Of a stretch of 30,204 nucleotides of DNA, positions 1 through 8,813 are shown one piece after another. Origin of the DNA: Bacillota bacterium (GTDB lineage Bacteria; Bacillota; Clostridia; Christensenellales; Aristaeellaceae); contig JAEYOV010000075.1 of assembly GCA_023411395.1 (NCBI GenBank), positions 1-30,204 on the forward strand, in the 5' to 3' direction. Numbering within the stretch: position 1 is the stretch's first letter; every line of letters starts with the position of its first letter. A program made the position numbers and the translations under genes. The notes below the pieces were generated by a model. It did no database searches and was not told the origin of the DNA. It saw only the letters and a program-made list of their open reading frames with translations.

Positions 1-120
1 TGTAATCTGGTCCGCTTCCGCATCCAGTAGCGCGTTGAGCGTTTCTTCCACTGCCTCCAGTACCAGCCCCGCCATTTGCTGTTTGATTTCTCCCTGATTT
101 AGCTGTATAATTTCTCCCAT
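1..120 (-). CDS. IS256-family (Mutator-type) transposase, N-terminal 40 residues only
   Basis: The frame opens at an ATG (120-118) preceded by a GGAG ribosome binding site and is still open at the window edge, so only 40 codons are visible. The N-terminus begins MGEIIQLNQ and continues with an acidic helix ending LNALLDAEAD. In my recollection this is the typical start of IS256/Mutator DDE transposases, where the segment precedes the DNA-binding region. The catalytic DDE residues are not in the window, so activity cannot be judged. An identical N-terminus starts at 30175 on the other strand. Confidence 0.75.
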   Translation of the reverse strand, partial: MGEIIQLNQGEIKQQMAGLVLEAVEETLNALLDAEADQIT

Positions 121-215
121 GGGAAGCTCTCCTTGCGTGTCGCTTTTGTGTGGTAACGACAGTTTACACGCTTCGGGCTTCCTTTTCAATTGTGCGAAAA
201 ATATTATACCTTATC
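1..215 (-). mobile_element. 5' end of an IS256-family insertion sequence (left copy, truncated by window edge)
   Basis: The reverse complement of this stretch reads into a transposase gene and matches the right-hand end of the window (30080-30204) almost base for base, with one visible difference just before the start codon. The putative terminal inverted repeat begins with GATAAGG at 215 (reverse strand) and continues into an AT-rich stretch and then TTTTCGCACAATTG. IS256-type elements carry imperfect terminal repeats of roughly this length. The exact outer base is inferred from where the two copies stop matching. The rest of the element lies outside the window. Confidence 0.8.
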
Positions 216-295
216 CTACCCCTCGTCCACTGTAGAACTTACTTTTGGGATTCACTCTTTACAAAAAAACATTCAAAATACAACGAATCCGGCAG

Positions 296-325
296 TTGAC
301 ATCAGAACACCCTCTATGCTATAAT
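296..325 (+). promoter_or_regulatory. SigA-type promoter of the pyr operon
   Basis: TTGACA (296-301) and TATAAT (320-325) are both perfect consensus hexamers, 18 bp apart. A TG dinucleotide one base before the -10 makes an extended -10 element. Transcription should start near 332. The short leader contains a GC-rich hairpin (335-350, stem TGTGGC/GCCGCA) and then the pyrB ribosome binding site at 363-371. I see no PyrR-binding loop and no terminator in this leader, so PyrR-type attenuation is not evident. Confidence 0.85.
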
Positions 326-376
326 CAGTCAATTTGTGGCCGCGGCCGCAAAGCATGTGCATAAGGGGGAGTAGAC

Positions 377-1252
377 GTGGCAAGAGACCTGTTAACCCTC
401 AGTGAAATCCCGGGCCCGGAGGTCATGGCGCTTTTAGACGAGGCGCAGGCCTTCCGGGACAAAGCGATTTTTCCAAATCTATCCGGAAAAATCGCCTGCA
501 ATCTTTTTTTCGAAGCTTCGACCCGCACCCAATACAGTTTCTGCGTTGCAGAAGAGAAGTTGGGGATGCGGGTCATTTCTTTTCACCCGGAATCGTCTTC
601 GCTGAAAAAGTGCGAAAGCTTTTACGATACGGTGAAGACGATGGACAGCTTTGGAATGGATGTTCTGGTAATCCGCCACACAGAAAATGAGTATTACAAG
701 CAGCTTGCGGGCCGCGTGCGGACCCCCATCCTCAACGGCGGGGACGGTACGGACAACCATCCCACCCAGTCGCTGCTGGACCTTTTGACCATCCGCCAGG
801 AGTTCGGCGGATTTGCCGGGCTGAAGGTAGCCATTATCGGTGATGTCAAGCATTCGAGGGTTGCCCATACCAATTATGAGATCATGCAAAGGCTTGGGAT
901 GCAGGTGGTGGTCTCCGGGCCGGAGGAGTTCATGGACCCGGCGCTTCACACCGAAGATTTTGAACAGGCGTTGTCCACCAGCGATGTGGTGATGATGCTG
1001 CGCATCCAGTACGAGCGGCACCGCATGCGCGACCATTTCACGGAGGCGGAATACCTTGAACGGTACGGCCTGACGATGAAAAGAGTGAGCACCATGAAGA
1101 AAAACGCCATCATCATGCATCCCGCGCCTGTGAACAGAAACGTGGAAATCGGCGACGACGTGGTGGAATGCGAAAAGTCGCGCATCTTCAAGCAGATGGA
1201 AAACGGTGTGTACATCCGCATGGCGGCGCTGCGCCGGGCCATCGCGGGGTGA
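377..1252 (+). CDS. pyrB: Aspartate carbamoyltransferase catalytic subunit
   Basis: Second step of de novo pyrimidine synthesis: carbamoyl phosphate plus aspartate gives N-carbamoyl-aspartate in the cytoplasm. The start is a GTG with an AGGGGGAG site just upstream. The 291-residue product is slightly shorter than the ~305 aa of Bacillus PyrB, which it resembles throughout. The carbamoyl-phosphate loop is at 48-55 (STRTQYSF) and the HPTQ motif at 128-131; near the C-terminus are HPAPVNR and the closing IRMA segment. The second arginine of the usual STRTR loop is glutamine here, while the key first arginine is kept. No regulatory pyrI follows, so the enzyme is probably an unregulated catalytic trimer. 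First gene of the operon; pyrC follows after 4 nt. Confidence 0.96.
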   Translation: MARDLLTLSEIPGPEVMALLDEAQAFRDKAIFPNLSGKIACNLFFEASTRTQYSFCVAEEKLGMRVISFHPESSSLKKCESFYDTVKTMDSFGMDVLVIRHTENEYYKQLAGRVRTPILNGGDGTDNHPTQSLLDLLTIRQEFGGFAGLKVAIIGDVKHSRVAHTNYEIMQRLGMQVVVSGPEEFMDPALHTEDFEQALSTSDVVMMLRIQYERHRMRDHFTEAEYLERYGLTMKRVSTMKKNAIIMHPAPVNRNVEIGDDVVECEKSRIFKQMENGVYIRMAALRRAIAG

Positions 1253-1256
1253 CGGG

Positions 1257-2543
1257 ATGGATGGGCAGGTTTTGGTCCGGGGCGGCACGGCATACATAAA
1301 CGGCCGGCTGGAAAAGGCTGATGTCTTGCTTGGCGGCGGCGTTATACAAAAGGTCGGGCCGGGCATTACGGCGCCGGAGGCACAGGTGTTTTCCGCCGGG
1401 GGGATGATCGTATCTCCCGGTCTTGTGGATGTGCACGTCCATTTGCGTCAGCCGGGGCTTTCCCACAAAGAGACCATTGCGGCCGGGACAAGGGCGGCGG
1501 CGGCCGGAGGTTTCACCACCGTGTGCGCCATGCCCAATGTGAACCCCGTGCCCGACTGCACCGAAGCCTTGCAACAACAATTGGATATCATCCGCCGGGA
1601 CGCGCTGGTGGAAGTAATCCCTTACGGGGCCATCACCAGAGGGGAAAAGGGACAGGAGCTATCCGATATAGAACGGCTTGCTCCCTTGTGCGCCGGTTTT
1701 TCAGACGATGGCAGGGGCGTGCAGTCCATGGAAATGATGCGGGCTGCCATGATGAAGATCGCTTCCATAAATGGATTGCTGGCGGCCCATTGCGAGGACG
1801 AGGGATTGATTCCCCGCGGCGGGTGTGTCCATGACGGAGCAAGCGCCAGGCGTTTTTCCCTGCCGGGCATCCCATCCAAATCCGAATGGCTGCCCATTCA
1901 AAGGGATATTGAGCTTGTGAAGGAAACCGGGGTGCGCTACCATATGTGCCATGTCTCCGCCAAGGAAAGCATCGGCCTGGTCCGCCGGGCAAAAGAGCGG
2001 GGGCTGCCGGTGACCTGCGAATGCACGCCCCATCAAATTATGCTGTGCGAGGAAGATATTCTGGAGGATGATGGGCGGTTCAAAATGAATCCGCCCTTAA
2101 GGAGCCGGGACGACAGGGAGGCTATTTTGCAGGGACTTTGCGACGGAACCATCGACTGCATCGCCACCGATCACGCGCCTCACACTGCGGCGGAGAAAAA
2201 CCTGGGCCTTGCCCGGAGCAGTTTCGGCGTGGTGGGGCTCGAGACAGCCTTTGCCGTGTGCTATACGGCGCTTGTGAAAACGGGGCGGATGACATTGGAA
2301 AAAATGCTGGACAAGCTGACCTGCGCCCCGGCCCGCATTCTCAAAAGAGAACAGGCATTGAAAGTGGGCGCGCGGGCGGATATTGCGGTGCTGGACTTGG
2401 ATAAAGTCTGGCGGGTGGAGCCGGAAAAGCTTTATTCCATGGGCAGGGCGACGCCCTTTGCGGGGATGGAGCTGACGGGCAGGGTGGTGGCCACGTTTTT
2501 CCGGGGGAAGCAGGTATTTGGAAAGACCGGGAGCGGGATATGA
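1257..2543 (+). CDS. pyrC: Dihydroorotase (type I)
   Basis: Cyclises N-carbamoyl-aspartate to dihydroorotate. The ATG at 1257, 4 nt after the pyrB stop, gives 428 residues, the length of Bacillus PyrC. An upstream in-frame start inside pyrB exists but would add an unrelated N-terminus. This is a metal-dependent amidohydrolase: the HxH zinc motif is H60/H62 in DVHVHLRQPG, and the later TDHAPH motif and the DDGRGVQ segment are present. The ribosome binding site is weak, so translation is probably coupled to pyrB. A 334-bp repeat-filled gap follows before carA. Confidence 0.95.
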   Translation: MDGQVLVRGGTAYINGRLEKADVLLGGGVIQKVGPGITAPEAQVFSAGGMIVSPGLVDVHVHLRQPGLSHKETIAAGTRAAAAGGFTTVCAMPNVNPVPDCTEALQQQLDIIRRDALVEVIPYGAITRGEKGQELSDIERLAPLCAGFSDDGRGVQSMEMMRAAMMKIASINGLLAAHCEDEGLIPRGGCVHDGASARRFSLPGIPSKSEWLPIQRDIELVKETGVRYHMCHVSAKESIGLVRRAKERGLPVTCECTPHQIMLCEEDILEDDGRFKMNPPLRSRDDREAILQGLCDGTIDCIATDHAPHTAAEKNLGLARSSFGVVGLETAFAVCYTALVKTGRMTLEKMLDKLTCAPARILKREQALKVGARADIAVLDLDKVWRVEPEKLYSMGRATPFAGMELTGRVVATFFRGKQVFGKTGSGI

Positions 2544-2597
2544 TGACTCCGGTTTCAGCGGTGAAGCAAGCGCCGCCCTCATCAAACCACCTCATCC

Positions 2598-2863
2598 GGC
2601 GCTGAGCGCCACCTTCCCCTCCAGGGGAAGGCCTTGGGGGCGGGGACGGATGAAATCTCCAAAGAAAACTTATCTGATGTGCCTATCTAATGCGCTTAAT
2701 CGATACAGGCGGGCGATGGATCATCGCCCCTACAAAAAATAGGGATTTCAAAGGGATGTATCCCTTTGACGGTGGGTCCGGGGAGGCAGAGCCTCCCCGG
2801 TTGGCGGGATTCCCAAGGGCAGAGCCCTTGGGCGGTGGGTCCAGGGAGGCAGAGCCTCCCCGG
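2598..2863. repeat. Cluster of seven short palindromes between pyrC and carA
   Basis: The 334-bp gap 2544-2877 holds no convincing gene. It contains successive perfect or near-perfect hairpins: 2598-2610, 2612-2631 (CCTTCCCCT arm), 2711-2729 (GGGCGATG arm), 2749-2768 (CAAAGGGAT arm), 2778-2800 (CCGGGGAGGC arm), 2812-2832 (CCCAAGGGC arm) and 2841-2863. Three of them share the loop AGA. The units 2771-2800 and 2834-2863 are 30-bp direct repeats with one mismatch, both starting GGTGGGTCC. None is followed by a T-run, so they are not classical terminators. They resemble REP/BIME-like intergenic palindromes and lie inside a transcription unit. The 2749-2768 unit recurs at 11759-11778. A short frame through the repeats (2690-2881) is not taken as a gene. 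Confidence 0.85.
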
Positions 2864-2877
2864 CAAGGAGGGGACGC

Positions 2878-3987
2878 ATGAACAGTCCGGAGAGAAAGCT
2901 GATTTTTGAAAACGGCCGGGAGTTTTACGGCACGGGGTTTGGCGCGGATTGCGACACGGTGTGCGAGGTGGTGTTCAACACCTCCATGGTGGGGTATCAG
3001 GAGATATTGTCCGACCCGTCGTACTGCAGCCAGATGGTATGCATGACCTATCCCCTTATCGGCAATTACGGCCTCAACGACGAGGATTATGAGACGCGCA
3101 CGCCAAAGCTTGGCGGCTTCATCGTGCGGGAATACAACAACGACCCCTCCAACTACCGCTACACCAAGACGCTGGGGGAAGTCATGACGGAAAACAACAT
3201 CCCCGGCATTGAGGGGGTCGACACCAGGCAGATCACCCGCATGATCAGGGACGAGGGAAGCATGCGGGCGCTGCTAACCAATGCTGGATGTGACAGGCTG
3301 GAAGGGCTGAAGCGCCTGCAAAGTACGGCGGAGGTGCACGACCAAGTGCCAAGGGTAAGCTGCAAAAAGCTGTGGTACTCCCGTACGCCCAACTTCCGCT
3401 ACAGCGTGGTGGCGGTGGACTGCGGCATCAAGCACAATATTGTAAGAAGGCTGAACCAAAAGGGATGCAACGTGACCATCGTGCCCTATGACACCACCGC
3501 GGAAGCACTGCTGGCATTGCGGCCCGACGGCCTGTTTTTGTCCAACGGCCCCGGTGACCCGGAGGATGTGCAGCCGGTGGTGGAACTGGTGAGATCACTG
3601 CAAGGCACGCTCCCCATCTTTGGCATATGCCTTGGCCATCAGATGATTGCGCTGGCCAACGGCGCGAAGACCTATAAAATGAAGTTCGGTCACCGGGGCG
3701 GGAACCATCCCGTAAAAAATATGGAAACGGGCCGGGTGGAGATGACAAGCCAAAACCACTCCTACGCAGTGGATGGGAATACCCTTGCCGGCACGCCTTT
3801 GCACCTGAGCCATAAAAACCTGCTGGACAATACCGCCGAGGGGCTGCGCAACGATCCTATGCGCATTTTCAGCGTGCAGTACCACCCGGAAAGCGCGCCG
3901 GGCCCTCAGGACAGCGACTATCTGTTCGACATCTTCTTAACGCACATGCAGGAGCACAAGGCGCAAAAGGAGGGGCAAAATGCCTAA
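2878..3987 (+). CDS. carA: Carbamoyl-phosphate synthase, small (glutaminase) subunit
   Basis: Hydrolyses glutamine and passes ammonia to CarB. It starts at ATG 2878 behind AAGGAGGGG (2865-2873). The product is 369 aa, normal for the family. The N-terminal CPSase small-chain domain (about 1-170) is followed by a class I glutamine amidotransferase domain. The nucleophile is Cys251 in FGICLGHQ; QNHSYAVD lies at about 302-309, and the catalytic His336/Glu338 are in QYHPES. The 3' end overlaps carB by 8 bp, which implies coupled, roughly equimolar translation of the two subunits. It could supply both arginine and pyrimidine synthesis, but its position ties it to the pyrimidine pathway. Confidence 0.97.
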   Translation: MNSPERKLIFENGREFYGTGFGADCDTVCEVVFNTSMVGYQEILSDPSYCSQMVCMTYPLIGNYGLNDEDYETRTPKLGGFIVREYNNDPSNYRYTKTLGEVMTENNIPGIEGVDTRQITRMIRDEGSMRALLTNAGCDRLEGLKRLQSTAEVHDQVPRVSCKKLWYSRTPNFRYSVVAVDCGIKHNIVRRLNQKGCNVTIVPYDTTAEALLALRPDGLFLSNGPGDPEDVQPVVELVRSLQGTLPIFGICLGHQMIALANGAKTYKMKFGHRGGNHPVKNMETGRVEMTSQNHSYAVDGNTLAGTPLHLSHKNLLDNTAEGLRNDPMRIFSVQYHPESAPGPQDSDYLFDIFLTHMQEHKAQKEGQNA

Positions 3988-6900
3988 GCGCACAGACATT
4001 AACAAGATACTGGTCATCGGCTCCGGTCCCATCGTCATCGGCCAGGCGGCGGAGTTCGACTATTCCGGCACCCAGGCATGTCTGTCGCTGAAGGAACAGG
4101 GGTATACCGTTATCCTGGTGAATTCGAACCCTGCCACCATCATGACCGATACCCACATCGCCAGCAAGGTGTACATGGAGCCGCTCACCCTGGAGTATGT
4201 GGCGAAAATCATCCGCAAGGAGCGGCCCGACGCGCTTTTGCCCACCCTGGGCGGGCAGACGGGCCTCAATTTGGCCATGCAGCTATACCAAAAGGGCGTT
4301 TTGCGGGAGTGCCGGTGCGAGATTCTGGGCACGGGATTTGAGTCCATCTCCCAGGCGGAGGACCGGGAAAAGTTCAAGCTTTTGTGTGAAAAGATCGGCG
4401 AGCCGGTGATCGCCTCCGGCATCGCGGAAACCATCGATGAGGCGGCGGAGGTAGCCAAACGGATCGGCTATCCCGTGGTGCTGCGCCCGGCCTTCACCCT
4501 GGGCGGCACCGGCGGCGGTTTTGCCGACAACGAGGAAGAACTTCGGGAAGTAGCGGAAAACGCGCTGCGCCTGTCCCCCGTGCGGCAGGTACTGGTGGAA
4601 AAGTCGATCAGAGGCTACAAGGAAATCGAATACGAGGTCATGCGGGACAAAAATGATACCGCCCTGACCATCTGCATCATGGAAAATATCGATCCCGTGG
4701 GCGTGCATACCGGGGATTCCATTGTGGTCTGCCCTTCCCAGACGCTGACGAACAAGGAATACCACATACTCCGCGACGCAGCGCTGCGGATCATACGGGC
4801 GCTTGAAATCGAGGGCGGGTGCAACGTGCAGTTTGCGCTGGACCCCTATTCCATGAACTACTATGTGATTGAGGTCAACCCCAGGGTTTCCCGTTCCTCG
4901 GCCTTGGCCTCCAAGGCCAGCGGGTATCCCATCGCCAGGGTCAGCGCCCTGATCGCGGTCGGCTTGACGCTGGATGAGATACGCATCGCCAATACCCCCG
5001 CCAGCTTCGAGCCCACACTGGACTATGTAGTCACCAAGATCGCCAGGTTCCCCTTTGACAAATTCGATAAGGCCAACCGCCAATTATCCACGCAAATGAA
5101 GGCCACGGGCGAAATCATGGCCATCGGCCGCACCATGGAGGAAAGCCTCTTAAAGGCCGTCCGTTCCCTGGAGGCGGGCGTAACGCATATCTGGCTGAAG
5201 AAATTCGACCATGCGCCCACGGAGGAATTGCTTACGCTCATCAAAAACCCCACCGACGAGCGGCTGTACGCTATCGGGGAACTGTTGAGAAGGGGCGAGG
5301 ATCCGGCCAGAATCTGCGACATCACGAAGATCGACTACTTCTTTATCAGCAAAATCCGCAAGATCATCGACTTTGAAAAAGAGGTCAAATCAAATATCGG
5401 CGATATAGCCACCCTGCGGGCGGCCAAGCGCATGGGCCTTTCAGACGGGTACATCGGCAAGTGGTGGCGCATGAGCGAGTCGGACATCTACACCCTGCGC
5501 AAAAAGGAAAAGGTCCTTCCGGTGTACAAGATGATCGACACCTGCGCCAGCGAGTTTGATTCCTACATCCCCTATTTCTACTCCACCTACGAATCGGAAA
5601 ACGAGTCGGTCGTCACGGATAAAAAGTCGGTGGTGGTGCTGGGCGCCGGACCCATCCGCATCGGCCAGGGCGTGGAGTTTGATTATTCCACCGTCCACGC
5701 CATCTGGGCGATCCGCGAGGCGGGGTATGAAGCCATCATCATTAACAACAACCCGGAAACCGTATCCACCGATTACTCCGTCAGCGACAAATTGTACTTT
5801 GAGCCCCTGACCGTGGAAGATGTGATGAACATCATCGACTATGAAAAGCCATTTGGTGTGATTGTATCCTTGGGCGGTCAGACCGCCATCAACCTGGCGG
5901 AGCGGCTGCACAAGCTGGGCGTGCCCATCATCGGCACGGATGTCACCGCCATCGAGCGGGCGGAAAACAGGGACAGCTTTGAAAAGACGCTGCGGCAGTT
6001 GAACATCCCGCAGCCGCCGGGAAAGGCCGTCATCAACATAGAGGACGGGGTGAATGCCGCCAACGAAACCGGCTACCCCGTGCTGGTGCGGCCCTCCTAT
6101 GTGCTGGGCGGGCGGGCCATGCAGATTGTCCACGACGACGAGGGCTTGAAGAGGTATCTGAGCGAAGCGGTATTGGTGACCGAGGACCAGCCGGTGCTGG
6201 TGGACCGCTACATCTCCGGCAAGGAGCTGGAGGTGGACGCGGTATGTGACGGCGTGGATGTGTTCATCCCCGGCATCATGCAGCACGTGGAGCGCACCGG
6301 CGTCCATTCCGGCGATTCCATCAGCGTATACCCGCCCTTTTCGGTAAGCCGGCAGGTGAAGGACACGATTGTGGATTACACGGTGCGGCTGGGGCTGGGT
6401 ATCGGAATCAGAGGGCCCTTCAACGTGCAGTTTATTGTGGATGACCAGGAAATAGTGTACGTGATCGAAGTCAATCCAAGGTCTTCCCGCACGGTACCCT
6501 TCATTTCCAAGGCCACAGGGGTGCGCCTGGCCAATATCGCCACCAAAATCGCTTTGGGACAGACCATACAAATGCAGGGGTATGGAACAGGCGTCGCCCC
6601 GGAGCGCAAACGCTGGTATGTGAAAGCCCCGGTATTTTCTTTCAGCAAGCTTCGGGGCGCGGACGCGTACCTGTCCCCGGAGATGAAGTCTACGGGCGAG
6701 GCCATCGGCTACGACGATACGCTGAACCGGGCGCTGTACAAGGCTTTGCAGGCCGCCAACATGCGGGTAGCCAATTACGGCACAGTGCTGGCCACCATCG
6801 CCGACGAGGACAAAAAACGGGCGCTGCCGCTGATACGCAGGTTTTACAGCCTGGGCTTCAACATTGAGGCCACCGCGGGCACTGCCGCGTTCCTCAAGGA

Positions 6901-7177
6901 AAACGGCATCCGCACCCGCAAACGGAAAAAGATCAGCGAATGCAGCAACGAGATACCGGAATCTCTTCGGCAAGGATATGTGACCTATGTCATCAACACC
7001 ATCAGCGAGCAGGCGGGGGATACCCACCGGAACGACGGCTTCAAAATCCGCCGTCTGGCAGTGGAAAACAATGTGACGGTGCTCACCTCCCTGGATACAG
7101 TGTCTGTGCTCCTGGATGTACTGGAGGAGATCACCTTGAATGTATCCACCATCGACAGCGAGGATCCGCATACATGA
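3980..7177 (+). CDS. carB: Carbamoyl-phosphate synthase, large subunit
   Basis: Makes carbamoyl phosphate from bicarbonate, ammonia and two ATP. The 1065-residue product has the expected duplicated architecture: two ATP-grasp synthetase halves, each opening with a similar segment (VIGSGPIVIGQAAEFDYSG near residue 12 and VLGAGPIRIGQGVEFDYS near residue 553). Between them is the oligomerisation region, and at the end (about 930-1065) an MGS-like allosteric domain. Length matches Bacillus PyrAB (~1070). The ATG at 3980 has a strong site (AAAGGAGGGG) inside the end of carA. The stop overlaps the pyrK start as ATGA. Long open frames on the opposite strand (for example 5441-7183) are shadows of its codon bias. 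Confidence 0.98.
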   Translation: MPKRTDINKILVIGSGPIVIGQAAEFDYSGTQACLSLKEQGYTVILVNSNPATIMTDTHIASKVYMEPLTLEYVAKIIRKERPDALLPTLGGQTGLNLAMQLYQKGVLRECRCEILGTGFESISQAEDREKFKLLCEKIGEPVIASGIAETIDEAAEVAKRIGYPVVLRPAFTLGGTGGGFADNEEELREVAENALRLSPVRQVLVEKSIRGYKEIEYEVMRDKNDTALTICIMENIDPVGVHTGDSIVVCPSQTLTNKEYHILRDAALRIIRALEIEGGCNVQFALDPYSMNYYVIEVNPRVSRSSALASKASGYPIARVSALIAVGLTLDEIRIANTPASFEPTLDYVVTKIARFPFDKFDKANRQLSTQMKATGEIMAIGRTMEESLLKAVRSLEAGVTHIWLKKFDHAPTEELLTLIKNPTDERLYAIGELLRRGEDPARICDITKIDYFFISKIRKIIDFEKEVKSNIGDIATLRAAKRMGLSDGYIGKWWRMSESDIYTLRKKEKVLPVYKMIDTCASEFDSYIPYFYSTYESENESVVTDKKSVVVLGAGPIRIGQGVEFDYSTVHAIWAIREAGYEAIIINNNPETVSTDYSVSDKLYFEPLTVEDVMNIIDYEKPFGVIVSLGGQTAINLAERLHKLGVPIIGTDVTAIERAENRDSFEKTLRQLNIPQPPGKAVINIEDGVNAANETGYPVLVRPSYVLGGRAMQIVHDDEGLKRYLSEAVLVTEDQPVLVDRYISGKELEVDAVCDGVDVFIPGIMQHVERTGVHSGDSISVYPPFSVSRQVKDTIVDYTVRLGLGIGIRGPFNVQFIVDDQEIVYVIEVNPRSSRTVPFISKATGVRLANIATKIALGQTIQMQGYGTGVAPERKRWYVKAPVFSFSKLRGADAYLSPEMKSTGEAIGYDDTLNRALYKALQAANMRVANYGTVLATIADEDKKRALPLIRRFYSLGFNIEATAGTAAFLKENGIRTRKRKKISECSNEIPESLRQGYVTYVINTISEQAGDTHRNDGFKIRRLAVENNVTVLTSLDTVSVLLDVLEEITLNVSTIDSEDPHT

Positions 7178-7902
7178 CGACACAAGGCATCTATGAGATT
7201 ATGTCCAACCGGCTGATCGCGCGGGATGTATGGGAGATGAAGCTGCTGGGCGATACCTCCGCCGTCAAGCATCCCGGCCAGTTTGTTAACATCCGGCTGG
7301 ATGGCTTGTTTTTGCGCCGGCCCATCAGCGTGTGCGCCTGGGGGGAGGATTCCCTCACCATCATTTATAAGGTTATAGGCCGAGGCACAGGGAAAATGGC
7401 GGGGATGGCCGCCGGGGATAGGCTGGACCTGTTGACGGGTCTTGGCAACGGATTCAATACGGCGCCCGCCCGGGGCAAACGCATCGCCCTCATCGGCGGC
7501 GGGGTAGGCGTGCCGCCCCTGTACGGCTTGATGGAAAAGCTGCGCGGCGAGGATGTCATTTGTGTGCTGGGTTTCAATACCGCGGAAGACGTGTTTTACG
7601 TGAAGGAGTTTGAGGCTCTTGGCGCGCGGGTTTCGGTGACCACCGTGGACGGAAGCTTCGGTCAAAGGGGTTTTGTCACCGGCGCGCTGATGGAAATGGA
7701 TTACGGCTATTACTTCACCTGCGGGCCGGAGCCCATGCTTAGGGCCGTGCACCGTTTAGGCCGTGAAGGGCAGTTGTCCTTCGAGGCCCGCATGGGCTGC
7801 GGGTTCGGGGCCTGCATGGGCTGCTCCTGCAAAACCATCGCTGGCAGCAAGCGCATTTGTCTGGACGGGCCCGTCATGGAAAGCGGGGAGGTGATTTTGT
7901 GA
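7174..7902 (+). CDS. pyrK: Dihydroorotate dehydrogenase B, electron-transfer subunit
   Basis: FAD and [2Fe-2S] protein that passes electrons from PyrD to NAD+. The start is the ATG at 7174, overlapping the carB stop by 4 nt, giving 242 residues. An open frame extends upstream to 6940 but only through carB codons. The FAD-binding RRPIS is at 48-52, and GGGVGVPPL of the NAD domain is near 108-116. The C-terminal cluster motif has C209, C214, C217 and C229, the CxxxxCxxC...C pattern of PyrK proteins. It implies a PyrD2K2 class 1B enzyme, as in Bacillus and Lactococcus. It overlaps pyrD by 4 nt (GTGA). Confidence 0.95.
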   Translation: MTTQGIYEIMSNRLIARDVWEMKLLGDTSAVKHPGQFVNIRLDGLFLRRPISVCAWGEDSLTIIYKVIGRGTGKMAGMAAGDRLDLLTGLGNGFNTAPARGKRIALIGGGVGVPPLYGLMEKLRGEDVICVLGFNTAEDVFYVKEFEALGARVSVTTVDGSFGQRGFVTGALMEMDYGYYFTCGPEPMLRAVHRLGREGQLSFEARMGCGFGACMGCSCKTIAGSKRICLDGPVMESGEVIL

Positions 7903-8813
7903 CTGGGCTGGAAACGAGGCTTGGCGGCCTGGTTTTGAAAAATCCCGTCATCCCCGCCAGCGGCACCTTCGGCTTCGGCTATGAAATGTCGCGTTTTTAT
8001 GATTTGAATATCCTGGGGGGCATCGCCCTGAAAGGGACGACGCTGGAACCCCGCTTTGGCAACCCGCAGCCCCGCATCGCCGAGTGCCGGGAGGGCATGC
8101 TCAACGCCATCGGGCTTCAAAACCCCGGCGTTCAGGCGGTGATCCGTCAGGAGCTGCCCAGGCTGAAAAAAGTCTATGATGGGATCGTAATCGCCAACAT
8201 TTCTGGCTTTTCCCTGGAGGAATACGAAATGACGGCGGCGGCTTTTGACAAGGCCGAGGGCGTAGACATTCTGGAGATCAACATCTCCTGCCCCAACGTG
8301 CACCATGGGGGCATGGCCTTTGGTGTCACGCCCGAGGGGGCGGCCTCCGTATGCCGCGCGGTAAAGGCAGCCTGCGAAAAGCCTGTTTTCATGAAGCTGA
8401 CGCCCAACGTGACGGATATCGGTGCCATCGCCGCCGCATGCCAGAACGCGGGAGCGGACGGCATCACTTTGATCAATACGCTGTTGGGCATGGTCATTGA
8501 CCCCCGCACGGGCAAGCCCATCGTTTCCACCAAAATGGCTGGGTTTTCGGGCCCGGCCATCAAGCCCGTGGCATTGCGCATGGTCTATCAGGTTTACGGG
8601 CGGGTAAGTATTCCTGTCATCGGCGTAGGGGGAATTGCCTGCGCCGACGATGTCATCGAAATGATGTCCGCCGGGGCATCCGCCGTACAGGTAGGCGCCC
8701 AAACACTGATTGATCCCTGGGCCTGTAAAAGGATCATGGAGGAGCTACCGGAAAAAATGGACAGGTACGGTATCGAAAGCCTGTCCGCCATCATAGGGAG
8801 GGCGCATTCATGA
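7899..8813 (+). CDS. pyrD: Dihydroorotate dehydrogenase B, catalytic subunit (class 1B)
   Basis: FMN enzyme oxidising dihydroorotate to orotate in the cytoplasm. The GTG start at 7899 overlaps the pyrK stop (GTGA) and sits behind GGGGAGGTGA (7885-7894), giving 304 aa. An earlier ATG at 7857 lies inside pyrK and would add 14 unrelated residues. The TIM-barrel features include ASGTFGFG near 20-27 and the active-site base Cys131 in NISCPNV, which is characteristic of class 1 rather than class 2 enzymes. GVGGI and AVQVGA toward the C-terminus bind the FMN phosphate. It is directly coupled to pyrK upstream and overlaps pyrF by 4 nt. Confidence 0.96.
   Translation: MTGLETRLGGLVLKNPVIPASGTFGFGYEMSRFYDLNILGGIALKGTTLEPRFGNPQPRIAECREGMLNAIGLQNPGVQAVIRQELPRLKKVYDGIVIANISGFSLEEYEMTAAAFDKAEGVDILEINISCPNVHHGGMAFGVTPEGAASVCRAVKAACEKPVFMKLTPNVTDIGAIAAACQNAGADGITLINTLLGMVIDPRTGKPIVSTKMAGFSGPAIKPVALRMVYQVYGRVSIPVIGVGGIACADDVIEMMSAGASAVQVGAQTLIDPWACKRIMEELPEKMDRYGIESLSAIIGRAHS

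Noticed and set aside
342..349. The NotI-like GCGGCCGC as a cloning scar.
   Set aside because: It sits inside a natural GC-rich hairpin in the leader with normal flanking sequence; there is no other sign of engineered DNA.
479..1366. A 295-codon minus-strand frame over pyrB/pyrC.
   Set aside because: It is antisense to clear housekeeping genes and has low-complexity, histidine-rich content typical of shadow frames.
2598..2863. A CRISPR array.
   Set aside because: The repeats are palindromes of differing sequence and spacing, without uniform spacers or cas genes.
2690..2881. A 63-codon ORF before carA.
   Set aside because: It is made of palindromic repeats (EAEPPR-type residues repeated) and ends at the carA start.
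6940..7173. An extended N-terminus for pyrK.
   Set aside because: It lies wholly in carB, and the ATGA overlap at 7174 gives the normal PyrK length.
5441..7183. A 580-codon open frame on the minus strand, antisense to carB.
   Set aside because: carB is certain; the antisense frame is a by-product of its codon bias. It has no start signal and no recognisable domains.
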